From NCBI RefSeq assembly GCF_907165205.1, contig NC_058193.1, forward strand, positions 4,464,001 to 4,528,000: a stretch of 64,000 bases of DNA. The letters are read 5' to 3'. Within the stretch, counting starts at the first letter, position 1. Every line of letters begins with the position of its first letter. Below the pieces are notes generated by a model. It saw only the letters and a list, made by a program, of their open reading frames with translations. It made no database searches and was not told the origin of the DNA. Below, piece after piece: positions 51,701-64,000 of the stretch. The position numbers were made by a program, and so were the translations under genes. Source of the DNA: Coccinella septempunctata. Its lineage: Eukaryota; Arthropoda; Insecta; Coleoptera; Coccinellidae.

Positions 51701-53348
51701 ATATCGGAAAACTGTCGAAAAAAATTCTGCACTTAACACGACCCGAGTGAATGAAAGAGAATTTAAACGTCCGTACTCCGCGAATTCTGAATTAAAACTG
51801 ACCGGGCGACTTACACAACGCCATCGAATGAATAATGCATTATGTAATTCGATGACGAATCAACGGTTAACGTTTATAACGTTGATTTGTAGAGATTTCG
51901 GATTCGGATATTTGAAAAAATAAGTTACTCTCAAATAATAGGTTTTTCATTAATTAAATCCGAAATTTCAACAAAATCTTACAATTTTCCGTACATATCG
52001 GAAAACTGTCGAAAAAAATTCTGCACTTAACACGACCCGAGTGAACGAGAGAGAATTTAAACGTCCGTACTCCGCGAATTCTAAATCAAAACTGACCGGG
52101 CGACTTACACAACGCCATCGAATGAATAATGCATTATGTAATTCGATGACGAATCAACGGTTAACGTTTATAACGTTGATTTGTAAAGATTTCGGATTCG
52201 GATATTTGAAAAAATAAGTTACTCTCAAATAATCGGTTTTTTATTAATTAAATCCGAAATTTCAGCAAAATCTTACAATTTCCGAAATATATCTGAAAAC
52301 TGTCGAGAAAAATTCCGCACTTAACACGACCCGAGTGAACGAGAGAGAATTCGAACGTCCGTACTCCGCGAATTCTAAATCAAAACTGACCGGGCGACTT
52401 ACACAACGCCATCGAATGAATAATGCATTATGTAATTCGACGACGAGTCAACGGTTAACGTTTATAACGTTGATTTGTAGAGATTTCGGATTCGGATATA
52501 TGAAAAAATAAGTTACTCTCGAATAATGGGTTTTTCATTAATTAAAACCGAAATTTCAACAAAATCTTACAATTTCCGAAATATATCAGAAAACTGTCGA
52601 AAAAAATTCCGCACTTAACAGGACCCGAGTGAACGAGAGAGAATTCGAACGTCCGTACTCCGCGAATTCTAAATCAAAACTGACCGGGCGACTTACACAA
52701 CGCCATCGAATGAATAATGCATTATGTAATTCGATGACGAATCAACGGTTAACGTTTATAACGTTGATTTGTAGAGATTTTGGATTCGGATATTTGAAAA
52801 ATAAGTTACTCTCAAATAATAGGTTTTTCATTAATTAAATCCGAAATTTCAACAAAATCTTACAATTTTCCGTACATATCGGAAAACTGTCAAAAAAAAT
52901 TCTGCACTTAACACGACCCGAGTGGACGAGAGAGAATTTAAACGTCCGTACTCCGCGAATTCTAAATCAAAACTGACCGGGCGCCTTACACAACTCCATC
53001 GAATGAATAATGCATTATGTAATTCGATGACGAATCAACGGTTAACCTTTATAACGTTGATTTGTAGAGATTTCGGATTCGGATATCTCGAAAAATACAG
53101 TACTCTCAAATAATCGGTTTTTTATTAATTAAATCCGAAATTTCAACAAAATCTTACAATTTCCGAAATATATCAGGAAACTGTCGAAAAACATTCCGCA
53201 CTTAACACGACCCGAGTGAACGAGAGAGAATTCGAACGTCCGTACTCCGCGAATTCTAAATCAAAACTGACCGGGCGACTTACACAACGCCATCGAATGA
53301 ATAATGCATTATGTAATTCGATGACGAATCAACGGTTAACGTTTATAA
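36777..53348 (+). repeat. Satellite, copy B of the 18.7-kb duplication
   Basis: 16,572 bp, equal to the matched part of copy A (18,040 bp) minus one 1468-bp unit, so no other net indel is needed. By eye I found eight substitutions (A/B positions 24932/43638, 26086/44792, 28661/47367, 29081/47787, 29103/47809, 31260/49966, 35262/52500, 35371/52609), about 99.95% identity. The list may not be complete. Identity drops at 53349, where the related sequence continues at lower similarity. Confidence 0.9.
48866..51910 (+). repeat. Two copies of the 1468-bp five-monomer unit (copy B)
   Basis: Units at about 48866-50333 and 50334-51801 with a partial continuation. The first carries the left-hand markers of A unit 1 (CACAATGCC near 49174, CGCG near 49725) but the right-hand TTCCGCAC of A unit 2. 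The second carries CGCT and CCCGAG, like A unit 3. Confidence 0.85.
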
Positions 53349-54860
53349 AGTTGATTTGTAGAGATTTCGGATTCGGATATTTCAAAAAATAAGTTACCCT
53401 CAAATAATAGGTTTTTCATTAATTAAATCCGAAATTTCAACAAAATCTAACAATTTTCCGTACATATCAGAAAACTGTCGAAAAAAATTCTGCACTTAAC
53501 ACGACCCGAGTGAACGAGAGAATTCGAACGTCCGTACTCCGCGAATTCTAAATCAAAACTGACCGGGCGACTTACAAAACGCCATCGAATGAATAATGTA
53601 TTATGTAATTCGATGACGAATCAACGGTTAACGTTTATGAAGTTGATTTGTAGAGATTTCGGATTCGGATATTTCAAAAAATAAGTTACTCTCAAATAAT
53701 AGGTTTTTCATTAATGAAATTCGAAATTTCAACAAAATCTTACAATTTTCCGTACATATCGGAAAACTGTCGAAAAAAATTCTGCACTTAACACGACCCG
53801 AGAAAACGAGAGAGAATTTAAACGTCCGTATTCGCGAATTCTAAATCAAAACTGACCGGGCGACTTACACAACGCCATCGAATGAATAATGCATTATGTA
53901 ATTCGATGACGAATCAACGGTTAACGTTTATTACGTTGATTTGTAGAGATTTCGGATTCGGATATTTCAAAAAATAAGTTACTCTCAAATAATAGGTTTT
54001 TCATTAATGAAATTCGAAATTTCAACTAAATCTTACAATTTCCCGAATATATCGGAAAACTGTCGAAAAAAATTCTGCACTTAACACGACCCGAGTGAAC
54101 GAGAGAATTCGAACGTCCGTACTCCGCGAATTCTAAATCAAAACTGACCGGGCGACTTACACAACGCCATCGAATTAATAATGCATTATGTAATTCGATG
54201 ACGAATCAACGGTTAACGTTTATAAAGTTGATTTGTAGAGATTTCGGATTCGGATATTTCAAAAAATAAGTTACTCTCAAATAATAGGTTTTTCATTAAT
54301 TAAATCCGAAATTTCAACAAAATCTCACAATTTTCCGTACATATCGGAAAACTGTCGAAAAAAGTTCCGCACTTAACACGACCCGAGTGAACGAGAGAGA
54401 ATTTAACCGCCCGTACTCCGCGAATTCTAAATCAAAACTGACCGGGCGACTTACACAATGCCATCGAATGAATAATGTATTATGTAATTCGATGACGAAT
54501 CAACGGTTAACGTTTATAACGTTGATTTGTAGAGATTTCGGATTCGGATATTTGAAAAAATAAGTTACTCTCAAATAATAGGTTTTTCATTAATTAAAAC
54601 CGAAATTTCAACAAAATCTTACAATTTTCCGTACATATCGGAAAACTGTCGAAAAAAATTCTGCACTTAACACGATCCGAGTGAACGAGAGAGAATTTAA
54701 ACATCCGTACTCCGCGAATTCTGAATTAAAACTGACCGGGCGACTTACACAACGCCATCGAATGAATAATGCATTATGTAATTCGATGACGAATCAACGG
54801 TTAACCTTTATAACGTTGATTTGTAGAGATTTCGGATTCGGATATATCAAAAAATACGGT

Positions 54861-55046
54861 TGTTGAGGAGAATTCGTCATGATTCCGATAGAAATATAAA
54901 TCTAGCCCTGGATGACAGCGACAGTAGTTGATAATAATAATTGTTTTCTGTTAATGTCATTTTTCTATCTTAAAAGTTAATAATATATATTCTGACGACC
55001 AGAGGACCTCATTTTTATTTGACCGGTTCTGACGACGAACAACGGT
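54861..55046. mobile_element. 186-bp non-satellite insert, copy 1
   Basis: Unrelated AT-rich sequence splits a monomer between ACGGT (54856-54860) and a second ACGGT (55042-55046), after which ACTCTCAAATAATAGG resumes. ACGGT thus looks like a 5-bp target duplication. The two ends are weakly complementary (TGTTG at the left, CAACA near the right). No open frame is seen. A small non-autonomous transposon is possible, but no family is recognised. Confidence 0.6.
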
Positions 55047-55928
55047 ACTCTCAAATAATAGGTTTTTTATCAATTAAATCCGAAATTTCAACAAAATCTT
55101 ACAATTTCCGAAATATATCAGAAAACTGTCGGAAAAAAATCCGCACTTAACACGACACGAGTGTACGAGAGAGAATTCGAACGTCCGTACTCCGCGAATT
55201 CTAAATCAAAACTGACCGGGCAACTTACACAACGCCATCGAATGAATAATGCATTATGTAATTCGATGACGAATCAACGGTTAACGTTTATAACGTTGAT
55301 TTGTAGAGATTTTTGATTCGGATATTTGAAAAAATAAGTTACTCTCAAATAATAGGTTTTTCATTGATTAAATCCGAAATTTCAACAAAATCTTACAATT
55401 TTCCGTACATATCGGAAAACTGTCGAAAAAAATTCTGCACTTAACACGACCCGAGTGAACGAGAGAGAATTTAAACGTCCGTACTCCGCGAAATCTGAAT
55501 CAAAACTGACCGGGCGACTTACACAACTCCATCGAATGAATAATGCATTATGTAATTCGATGACGAATCAACGGTTAACGTTTATAACGTTGATTTGTAG
55601 AGATTTCGGATTCGGATATTTCAAAAAATGAGTTACTCTCAAATAAAAGGTTTTTCATTAATGAAATTCGAAATTTCAACTGAATCTTACAATTTCCCGA
55701 ATATATCGGAAAACTGTCTAAAAAAATTCTGCACTTAACACGATCCGAGTGAACGAGAGAGAATTTAAACATCCGTACTCCGCGAATTCTGAATTAAAAC
55801 TGACCGGGCGACTTACACAACGCCATCGAATGAATAATGCATTATGTAATTCGATGACGAATCAACGGTTAACCTTTATAACGTTGATTTGTAGAGATTT
55901 CGGATTCGGATATGTCAAAAAATACGGT

Positions 55929-56114
55929 TGTTGAGCAGAATTCGTCATGATTCCGATAGAAATATAAATCTAGCCCTGGATGACAGCGACAGTAGTTGAT
56001 AATAATAATTGTTTTCTGTTAATGTCATTTTTCTATCTTAAAAGTTAATAATATATATTCTGACGACCAGAGGACCTCATTTTTATTTGACCGGTTCTGA
56101 CGACGAACAACGGT
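55929..56114. mobile_element. 186-bp non-satellite insert, copy 2
   Basis: The same insert as at 54861 with few changes (TTGAGCAG for TTGAGGAG at the left end), at the same point in the monomer and 1068 bp downstream. Flanking monomers are near-identical too, so this copy arose by array duplication rather than a new insertion. Confidence 0.6.
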
Positions 56115-59100
56115 ACTCTCAAATAATAGGTTTTTTATCAATTAAATCCGAAATTTCAACAAAATCTTACAATTTCCGAAATATATCAGAAAACTGTCGG
56201 AAAAAAATCCGCACTTAACACGACACGAGTGTACGAGAGAGAATTCGAACGTCCGTACTCCGCGAATTCTAAATCAAAACTGACCGGGCAACTTACACAA
56301 CGCCATCGAATGAATAATGCATTATGTAATTCGATGACGAATCAACGGTTAACGTTTATAACGTTGATTTGTAGAGATTTCGGATTCGGATATTTGAAAA
56401 AATAAGTTACTCCCAAATAATAGGTTTTTCATTAATTAAAACCGAAATTTCAACAAAATCTTACAATTTTCCGTACATATCGGAAAACTGTCGAAAAAAA
56501 TTCTGCACTTAACACGACCCGAGTGAACGAGAGAGAATTTAAACGTCCGTACTCCGCGAAATCTGAATCAAAACTGACCGGGCGACTTACACAACTCCAT
56601 CGAATGAATAATGCATTATGTAATTCGATGACGAATCAACGGTTAACGTTTATTACGTTGATTTGTAGAGATTTCGGATTCGGATATTTCAAAAAATAAG
56701 TTACTCTCAAATAATAGGTTTTTCATTAATTAAATCCGAAATTTCAACAAAATCTAACAATTTTCCGTACATATCAGAAAACTGTCGAAAAAAATTCCGC
56801 ACTTAACACGACCCGAGTGAACGAGAGAATTCGAACGTCCGTACTCCGCGAATTCTAAATCAAAACTGACCGGGCGACTTACAAAACGCCATCGAATGAA
56901 TAATGTATTATGTAATTCGATGACGAATCAACGGTTAACGTTTATGAAGTTGATTTGTAGAGATTTCGGATTCGGATATTTCAAAAAATAAGTTACTCTC
57001 AAATAAAAGGTTTTTCATTAATGAAATTCGAAATTTCAACAAAATCTTACAATTTTCCGTACATATCGGAAAACTGTCGAAAAAAATTCTGCACTTAACA
57101 CGACCCGAGTGAACGAGAGAATTCGAACGTCCGTACTCCGCGAATTCTAAATCAAAACTGACCGGACGACTTACACAACGCCATCGAATGAATAATGCAT
57201 TATGTAATTCGATGACGAATCAACGGTTAACGTTTATAACGTTGATTTGTAGAGATTTTGGATTCGGATATTTGAAAAAATAAGTTACTCTCAAATAATA
57301 GGTTTTTCATTAATTAAATCCGAAATTTCAACAAAATCTTACAATTTTCCGTACATATCGGAAAACTGTCGAAAAAAATTCTGCACTTAACACGACCCGA
57401 GTGAACGAGAGAGAATTTAAACGTCCGTACTCCGCGAATTCTAAATCAAAACTGACCGGGCGACTTACACAACGCCATCGAATGAATAATGCATTATGTA
57501 ATTCGATGACGAATCAACGGTTAACGTTTATTACGTTGATTTGTAGAGATTTCGGATTCGGATATTTCAAAAAATAAGTTACTCTCAAATAATAGGTTTT
57601 TCATTAATGAAATTCGAAATTTCAACTAAATCTTACAAGTTCCCGAATATATCCGAAAACTGTCAAAAAAAATTCTGCACTTAACACGACCCGAGTGAAC
57701 GAGAGAGAATTCAAACGTCCGTACTCCGTGAATTCTAAATCAAAACTGACCGGGCGACTTACAAAACGCCATCGAATGAATAATGTATTATGTATTTCGA
57801 TGACGAATCAACGGTTAACGTTTATAAAGTTGATTTGTAGAGATTTCGGATTCGGATATTTCAAAAAATAAGTTACTCTCAAATAATAGGTTTTTCATTA
57901 ATTAAATCCGAAATTTCAACAAAATCTTACAATTTTCCGTACATATCGGAAAACTGTCGAAAAAAATTCTGCACTTAACACGACCCGAGTGAACGAGAGA
58001 GAATTTAAACGTCCGTACTCCGCGAATTCTAAATCAAAACTGACCGGGCGACTTACAAAACGCCATCGAATGAATAATGTATTATGTAATTCGATGACGA
58101 ATCAACGGTTAACGTTTATGAAGTTGATTTGTAGAGATTTCGGATTGGGATATTTCAAAAAATAAGTTACTCTCAAATAATAGGTTTTTCATGAATTAAA
58201 TCCGAAATTTCAACAAAATCTTACAATTTTCCGTACATATCGGAAAACTGTCGAAAAAAATTCTGCACTTAACACGACCCGAGTGAACGAGAGAGAATTT
58301 AAACGTCCGAACTCCGCGAATTCTAAATCAAAACTGACCGGGCGATGTACAAAACGCCATCGAATGAATAATGTATTATGTAATTCGATGACGAATCAAC
58401 GGTTAACGTTTATAAAGTTGATTTGTAGAGATTTCGGATTCGGATATTTCAAAAAATAAGTTACTCTCAAATAATAGGTTTTTCATTAATTAAATCCGAA
58501 ATTTCAACAAAACCTCACAATTTTCCGTACATATCGGAAAACTGTCGAAAAAAATTCCGCACTTAACACGACCCGAGTGAACGAGAGAGAATTTAACCGC
58601 CCGTACTCCGCGAATTCTGAATCAAAACTGACCGGGCGACTTACACAATGTCATCGAATGAATAATGTATTATGTAATTCGATGACGAATCAACGGTTAA
58701 CGTTTATAACGTTGATTTGTAGAGATTTCGGATTCGGATATTTGAAAAAATAAGTTACTCTCAAATAAAAGGTTTTTCATTAATTAAATCCGAAATTTCA
58801 ACAAAATCTTACAATTTTCCGTACATATCGGAAAACTGTCGAAAAAAATTCTGCACTTAACACGACCCGAGTGAACGAGAGAGAATTTAAACGTCCGTAC
58901 TCCGCGAATTCTAAATCAAAACTGACCGGGCGACTTACAAAACGCCATCGAATGAATAATGTATTATGTAATTCGATGACGAATCAACGGTTAACGTTTA
59001 TGAAGTTGATTTGTAGAGATTTCGGATTGGGATATTTCAAAAAATAAGTTACTCTCAAATAATAGGTTTTTCATGAATTAAATCCGAAATTTCAACAAAA

Positions 59101-60520
59101 TCTTACAATTTTCCGTACATATCGGAAAACTGTCGAAAAAAATTCTGCACTTAACACGACCCGAGTGAACGAGAGAGAATTTAACCGCCCGTACTCCGCG
59201 AATTCTAAATCAAAACTTACCGGGCGACTTACACAATGCCATCGAATGAATAATGTATTATGTAATTCGATGACGAATCAACGGTTAACGTTTATAAAGT
59301 TGATTTGTAGAGATTTCGGATTCGGATATTTCAAAAAATAAGTTACTCTCAAATAATAGGTTTTTCATTAATTAAATCCGAAATTTCAACGAAATCTCAC
59401 AATTTTCCGTACATATCGGAAAACTGTCGAAAAAAATTCCGCACTTAACACGACCCGAGTGAACGAGAGAGAATTTAACCGCCCGTACTCCGCGAATTCT
59501 AAATCAAAACTGACCGGGCGACTTACAAAACGCCATCGAATGAATAATGTATTATGTAATTCGATGACGAATCAACGGTTAACGTTTATGAAGTTGATTT
59601 GTAGAGATTTCGGATTGGGATATTTCAAAAAATAAGTTACTCTCAAATAATAGGTTTTTCATGAATTAAATCCGAAATTTCAACAAAATCTTACAATTTT
59701 CCGTACATATCGGAAAACTGTCGAAAAAAATTCTGCACTTAACACGACCCGAGTGAACGAGAGAGAATTTAACCGCCCGTACTCCGCGAATTCTAAATCA
59801 AAACTGACCGGGCGACTTACACAATGCCATCGAATGAATAATGTATTATGTAATTCGATGACGAATCAACGGTTAACGTTTATAAAGTTGATTTGTAGAG
59901 ATTTCGGATTCGGATATTTCAAAAAATAAGTTACTCTCAAATAATAGGTTTTTCATTAATTAAATCCGAAATTTCAACAAAATCTCACAATTTTCCGTAC
60001 ATATCGGAAAACTGTCGAAAAAAATTCCGCAATTAACACGACCCGAGTGAACGAGAGAGAATTTAACCGCCCGTACTCCGCGAATTCTAAATCAAAACTG
60101 ACCGGGCGACTTACACAATGCCATCGAATGAATAATGTATTATGTAATTCGATGACGAATCAACGGTTAACGTTTATAACGTTGATTTGTAGAGATTTCG
60201 GATTCGGATATTTGAAAAAATAAGTTACTCTCAAATAATAGGTTTTTCATTAATTAAAACCGAAATTTCAACAAAATCTTACAATTTTCCGTACATATCG
60301 GAAAACTGTCGAAAAAAATTCTGCACTTAACACGATCCGAGTGAACGAGAGAGAATTTAAACATCCGTACTCCGCGAATTCTGAATTAAAACTGACCGGG
60401 CGACTTACACAACGCCATCGAATGAATAATGCATTATGTAATTCGATGACGAATCAACGGTTAACCTTTATAACGTTGATTTGTAGAGATTTGTGATTCG
60501 GATATGTCAAAAAATACGGT

Positions 60521-60706
60521 TGTTGAGGAGAATTCGTCATGATTCCGATAGAAATATAAATCTAGCCGTGGTTGACAGCGACAGTAGTTGATAATAATAA
60601 TTGTTTTCTGTTAATGTCATTTTTCTATCTTAAAAGTTAATAATATATATTCTGACGACCAGAGGACCTCATTTTTATTTGACCGGTTCTGATGACGAAC
60701 AACGGT
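60521..60706. mobile_element. 186-bp non-satellite insert, copy 3
   Basis: The third copy, at the same monomer position, differing at a few bases (AGCCGTGGTTGAC, GATGACGAAC). The flanking monomer variants (CACGATCCGAG, AAACATCCG, GAATTCTGAATT) match those of copies 1 and 2, again pointing to spread by satellite amplification. Confidence 0.6.
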
Positions 60707-62171
60707 ACACTCAAATAATAGGTTTTTTATCAATTAAATCCGAAATTTCAACAAAATCTTACAATTTCCGAAATATATCAGAAAACTGTCGGAAAAAAAT
60801 CCGCACTTAACACGACCCGAGTGAACGAGAGAGAATTCGAACGTCCGTACTCCGCGAATTCTAAATCAAAACTGACCGGGCAACTTACACAACGCCATCG
60901 AATGAATAATGCATTATGTAATTCGATGACGAATCAACGGTTAACGTTTATAACGTTGATTTGTAGAGATTTTTGATTCGGATATTTGAAAAAATAAGTT
61001 ACTCTCAAATAATAGGTTTTTCATTGATTAAATCCGAAATTTCAACAAAATCTTACAATTTTCCGTACATATCGGAAAACTGTCGAAAAAAATTCTGCAC
61101 TTAACACGACCCGAGTGAACGAGAGAGAATTTAAACGTCCGTACTCCGCGAAATCTGAATCAAAACTGACCGGGCGACTTACACAACGCCATCGAATGAA
61201 TAATGTATTATGTAATTCGATGACGAATCAACGGTTAACGTTTATAACGTTGATTTGTAGAGATTTCGGATTCGGATATTTCAAAAAATGAGTTACTCTC
61301 AAATAAAAGGTTTTTCATTAATGAAATTCGAAATTTCAACTGAATCTTACAATTTCCCGAATATATCGGAAAACTGTCGAAAAAAATTCTGCACTTAACA
61401 CGAGCCGAGTGAACGAGAGAGAATTTAAACGTCCGTACTCCGTGAATTCTAAATCAAAACTGACCGGGCGACTTACAAAACGCCATCGAATGAATAATGT
61501 ATTATGTAATTCGATGACGAATCAACGGTTAACGTTTATAAAGTTGATTTGTAAAGATTTCGGATTCGGATATTTCAAGAAATAAGTTACTCTCAAATAA
61601 TAGGTTTTTCATTAATTAAATCCGAAATTTCAACAAAATCTCACAATTTTCCGTACATATCGGAAAACTGTCGAAAAAAATTCCGCACTTAACACGACCC
61701 GAGTGAACGAGAGAGAATTTAAACGCCCGTACTCCGCGAATTCTAAATCAAAACTGACCGGGCAACTTACACAACGCCATCGAATGAATAATGCATTATG
61801 TTATTCGATGACGAATCAACGGTTAACGTTTATAACGTTGATTTGTAGAGATTTCGGATTCGGATATTTGAAAAAATAAGTTACTCTCAAATAATAGGTT
61901 TTTCATTAATTAAAACCGAAATTTCAACAAAATCTTACAATTTTCCGTACATATCGGAAAACTGTCGAAAAAAATTCTGCACTGAACACGATCCGAGTGA
62001 ACGAGAGAGAATTTAAACAACCGTACTCCGCGAATTCTGAATTGAAACTGACCGGGCGACTTACACAACGCCATCGAATGAATAATGCATTATGTAATTC
62101 GATGACGAATCAACGGTTAACCTTTATAACGTTGATTTGTAGAGATTTCGGATTCGGATATGTCAAAAAAT

Positions 62172-62176
62172 ACGCT
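62172..62176. other. Empty site corresponding to the 186-bp insert
   Basis: A monomer with the same rare flanking variants (CACGATCCGAG, GATATGTCAAAAAATACG on the left; ATCAATTAAATCC and GTCGGAAAAAAATCC on the right) reads ACGCTACTCTC with no insert. It is either an uninvaded paralogue or a site from which the insert was lost. Confidence 0.65.
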
Positions 62177-64000
62177 ACTCTCAAATTATAGGTTTTTTAT
62201 CAATTAAATCCGAAATTTCAACAAAATCTTACAATTTCCGAAATATATCAGAAAACTGTCGGAAAAAAATCCGCACTTAACACGACCCGAGTGAACGAGA
62301 GAGAATTCGAACGTCCGTACTCCGCGAATTCTAAATCAAAACTGACCGGGCAACTTACACAACGCCATCGAATGAATAATGCATTATGTAATTCGATGAC
62401 GAATCAACGGTTAACGTTTATAACGTTGATTTATAGAGATTTTTGATTCGGATATTTGAAAAAATAGGTAACTCTCAAATAGTAGGTTTTTCATTAATGA
62501 AATTCGAAATTTCAACTGAATCTTACAATTTCCCGAATATATCGGAAAACTGTCGAAAGAAATTCTGCACTTAACACGAGCCGAGTGAACGAGAGAGAAT
62601 TTAAACGTCCGTACTCCGTGAATTCTAAATCAAAACTGACCGGGCGACTTACACAATGCCATCGAATGAATAATGTATTATGTAATTCGATGACGAATCA
62701 ACGGTTAACGTTTATAAAGTTGATTTGTAGAGATTTCGGATTCGGATATTTCAAAAAATAAGTTACTCTCAAATAATAGGTTTTTCATTAATTAAATCCG
62801 AAATTTCAACAAAATATTACAATTTTCCATACATATCGGAAAACTGTCGAAAAAAATTCTGCACTTAACACGACCCGAGTGAACGAGAGAGAATTTAAAC
62901 GTCCGTACTCCGCGAATTCTAAATCAAAACTGACCGGGCGACTTACAAAACGCCATCGAATGAATAATGTATTATGTAATTCGATGACGAATCAACGGTT
63001 AACGTTTATGAAGTTGATTTGTAGAGATTTCGGATTCGGATATTTCAAAAAATAAGTTACTCTCAAATAATAGGTTTTTCATTAATTAAATCCGAAATTT
63101 CAACAAAATCTTACAATTTTGCGTACATATCGGAAAACTGTCGAAAAAAATTCTGCACTTAACACGACCCGAGTGAACGAGAGAGAATTTAAACATCCGT
63201 ACTCCGCGAATTCTGAATCAAAACTGACCGGGCGACTAACACAACGCCACAGAATGAATAATGCATTATGTAATTCGATGACGAATCAACGGTTAACCTT
63301 TATAACGTTGATTTGTAGAGATTTCGGATTCGGATATCTCGAAAAATACAGTACTCTCAAATAATCGGTTTTTTATTAATTAAATCCGAAATTTCAACAA
63401 AATCTTACAATTTCCGAAATATATCAGAAAACTGTCGAAAAACATTCCGCACTTAACACGACCCGAGTGAACGAGAGAGAATTCGAACGTCCGTACTCCG
63501 CGAATTCTAAATCAAAACTGACCAGGCGACTTACACAACGCCATCGAATGAATAATGCATTATGTAATTCGATGACGAATCAACGGTTAACGTTTATAAC
63601 GTTGATTTGTAGAGATTTCGGATTCGGATATTTGAAAAAATAAGTTACTCTCAAATAATAGGTTTTTCATTAATTAAATCCGAAATTTCAACAAAGTCTT
63701 ACAATTTTCCGTACATATCGGAAAACTGTCGAAAAAATTCTGCACTTAACACGACCCGAATGAACGAGAGAGAATTTAAACGTCCGTACTCCGCGAATTC
63801 TAAATCAAAACTGACCGGGCGACTTACACAACGCCATCGAATGAATAATGCATTATGTAATTCGATGACGAATCAACGGTTAACCTTTATAACGTTGATT
63901 TGTAGAGATTTCGGATTCGGATATTTCAAAAAATACGGTACTCTCAAATAATAGGTTTTTTATCAATTAATTCCGAAATTTCAGCAAAATCTCACAATTT

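Larger units (their letters stand above)
53349..64000 (+). repeat. Satellite array, right segment, running off the window
   Basis: About 35 monomers of the same family. They are enriched in variants AAAACGCCATCG, AATAATGTATTATG, GTTTATAAAGTTG / GTTTATGAAGTTG and, at three places (near 58143, 59027, 59611), GGATTGGG with CATGAATTAAATCC. The 4-bp-deleted GAGAGAATTCG variant recurs (e.g. 53516, 54106, 56824, 57117). Three monomers are interrupted by a 186-bp insert. The array does not end inside the window. Confidence 0.9.

Noticed and set aside
10248..63951. Dozens of 61-94-codon open frames of near-identical sequence (starting NEREFKRPYSANS)
   Set aside because: They recur because the monomer is 294 bp, a multiple of three, so the same frame is open in each repeat. 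Most begin with GTG rather than ATG. There is no coding signature, and the frame closes in every monomer.
10026..64000. CRISPR-like array
   Set aside because: Repeats are contiguous 294-bp monomers without short repeat/unique spacer structure, in a eukaryotic context with retroelements.

Overview
The window looks like heterochromatin from an animal genome, most likely an insect or other arthropod. It contains no recognisable host gene. The evidence for this origin is indirect: a Ty3/Gypsy LTR retrotransposon with a tRNA-Lys-type primer site, a Jockey/CR1-group LINE whose ORF1 has a PHD-like zinc finger, AT-rich composition, and a very long tandem satellite array. The species cannot be named from the sequence.

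Layout. (1) 1-9230: a Ty3/Gypsy element on the minus strand. Its 3' LTR is cut off by the window start (1-148). The pol/integrase end is at 1745, gag begins at 6765, the tRNA-Lys primer binding site is at 7876-7893 and the 5' LTR is about 7898-9230. The 148 bp of LTR that can be compared are identical, so the insertion looks young. Pol is broken by one in-frame amber codon between RNase H and integrase. (2) 9231-10025: a truncated LTR plus primer site of a second LTR element, on the plus strand, lying against the satellite edge. (3) 10026-64000: a head-to-tail satellite of about 294-bp monomers (roughly 168 by length), all in one orientation.

The satellite is interrupted by a decayed LINE (12982-17061, flanked by a TAATTC duplication). 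Three of its monomers carry the same 186-bp foreign insert. The array is organised at several scales: 294-bp monomers; alternating a/b monomer types giving dimers of about 588 bp; local four- and five-monomer units (1176 bp and 1468 bp); and an 18.7-kb tandem duplication. Copy A of that duplication is 18071-36776 and copy B is 36777-53348. They differ by only a few substitutions plus one copy of the 1468-bp unit (three in A, two in B).

Nothing here acts together as a pathway. The retroelements are mobile DNA. The satellite is a plausible centromeric or pericentromeric array, which is inference only. The many short open frames in the satellite arise because 294 is divisible by three; they mostly start at GTG and are not treated as genes. 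The most informative signals are the nested duplications and unequal-exchange footprints, three conserved dyads per monomer, the amplified 186-bp insert with a matching empty site, and an antisense promoter-like and splice-like stretch in the 3' part of the Gypsy element.
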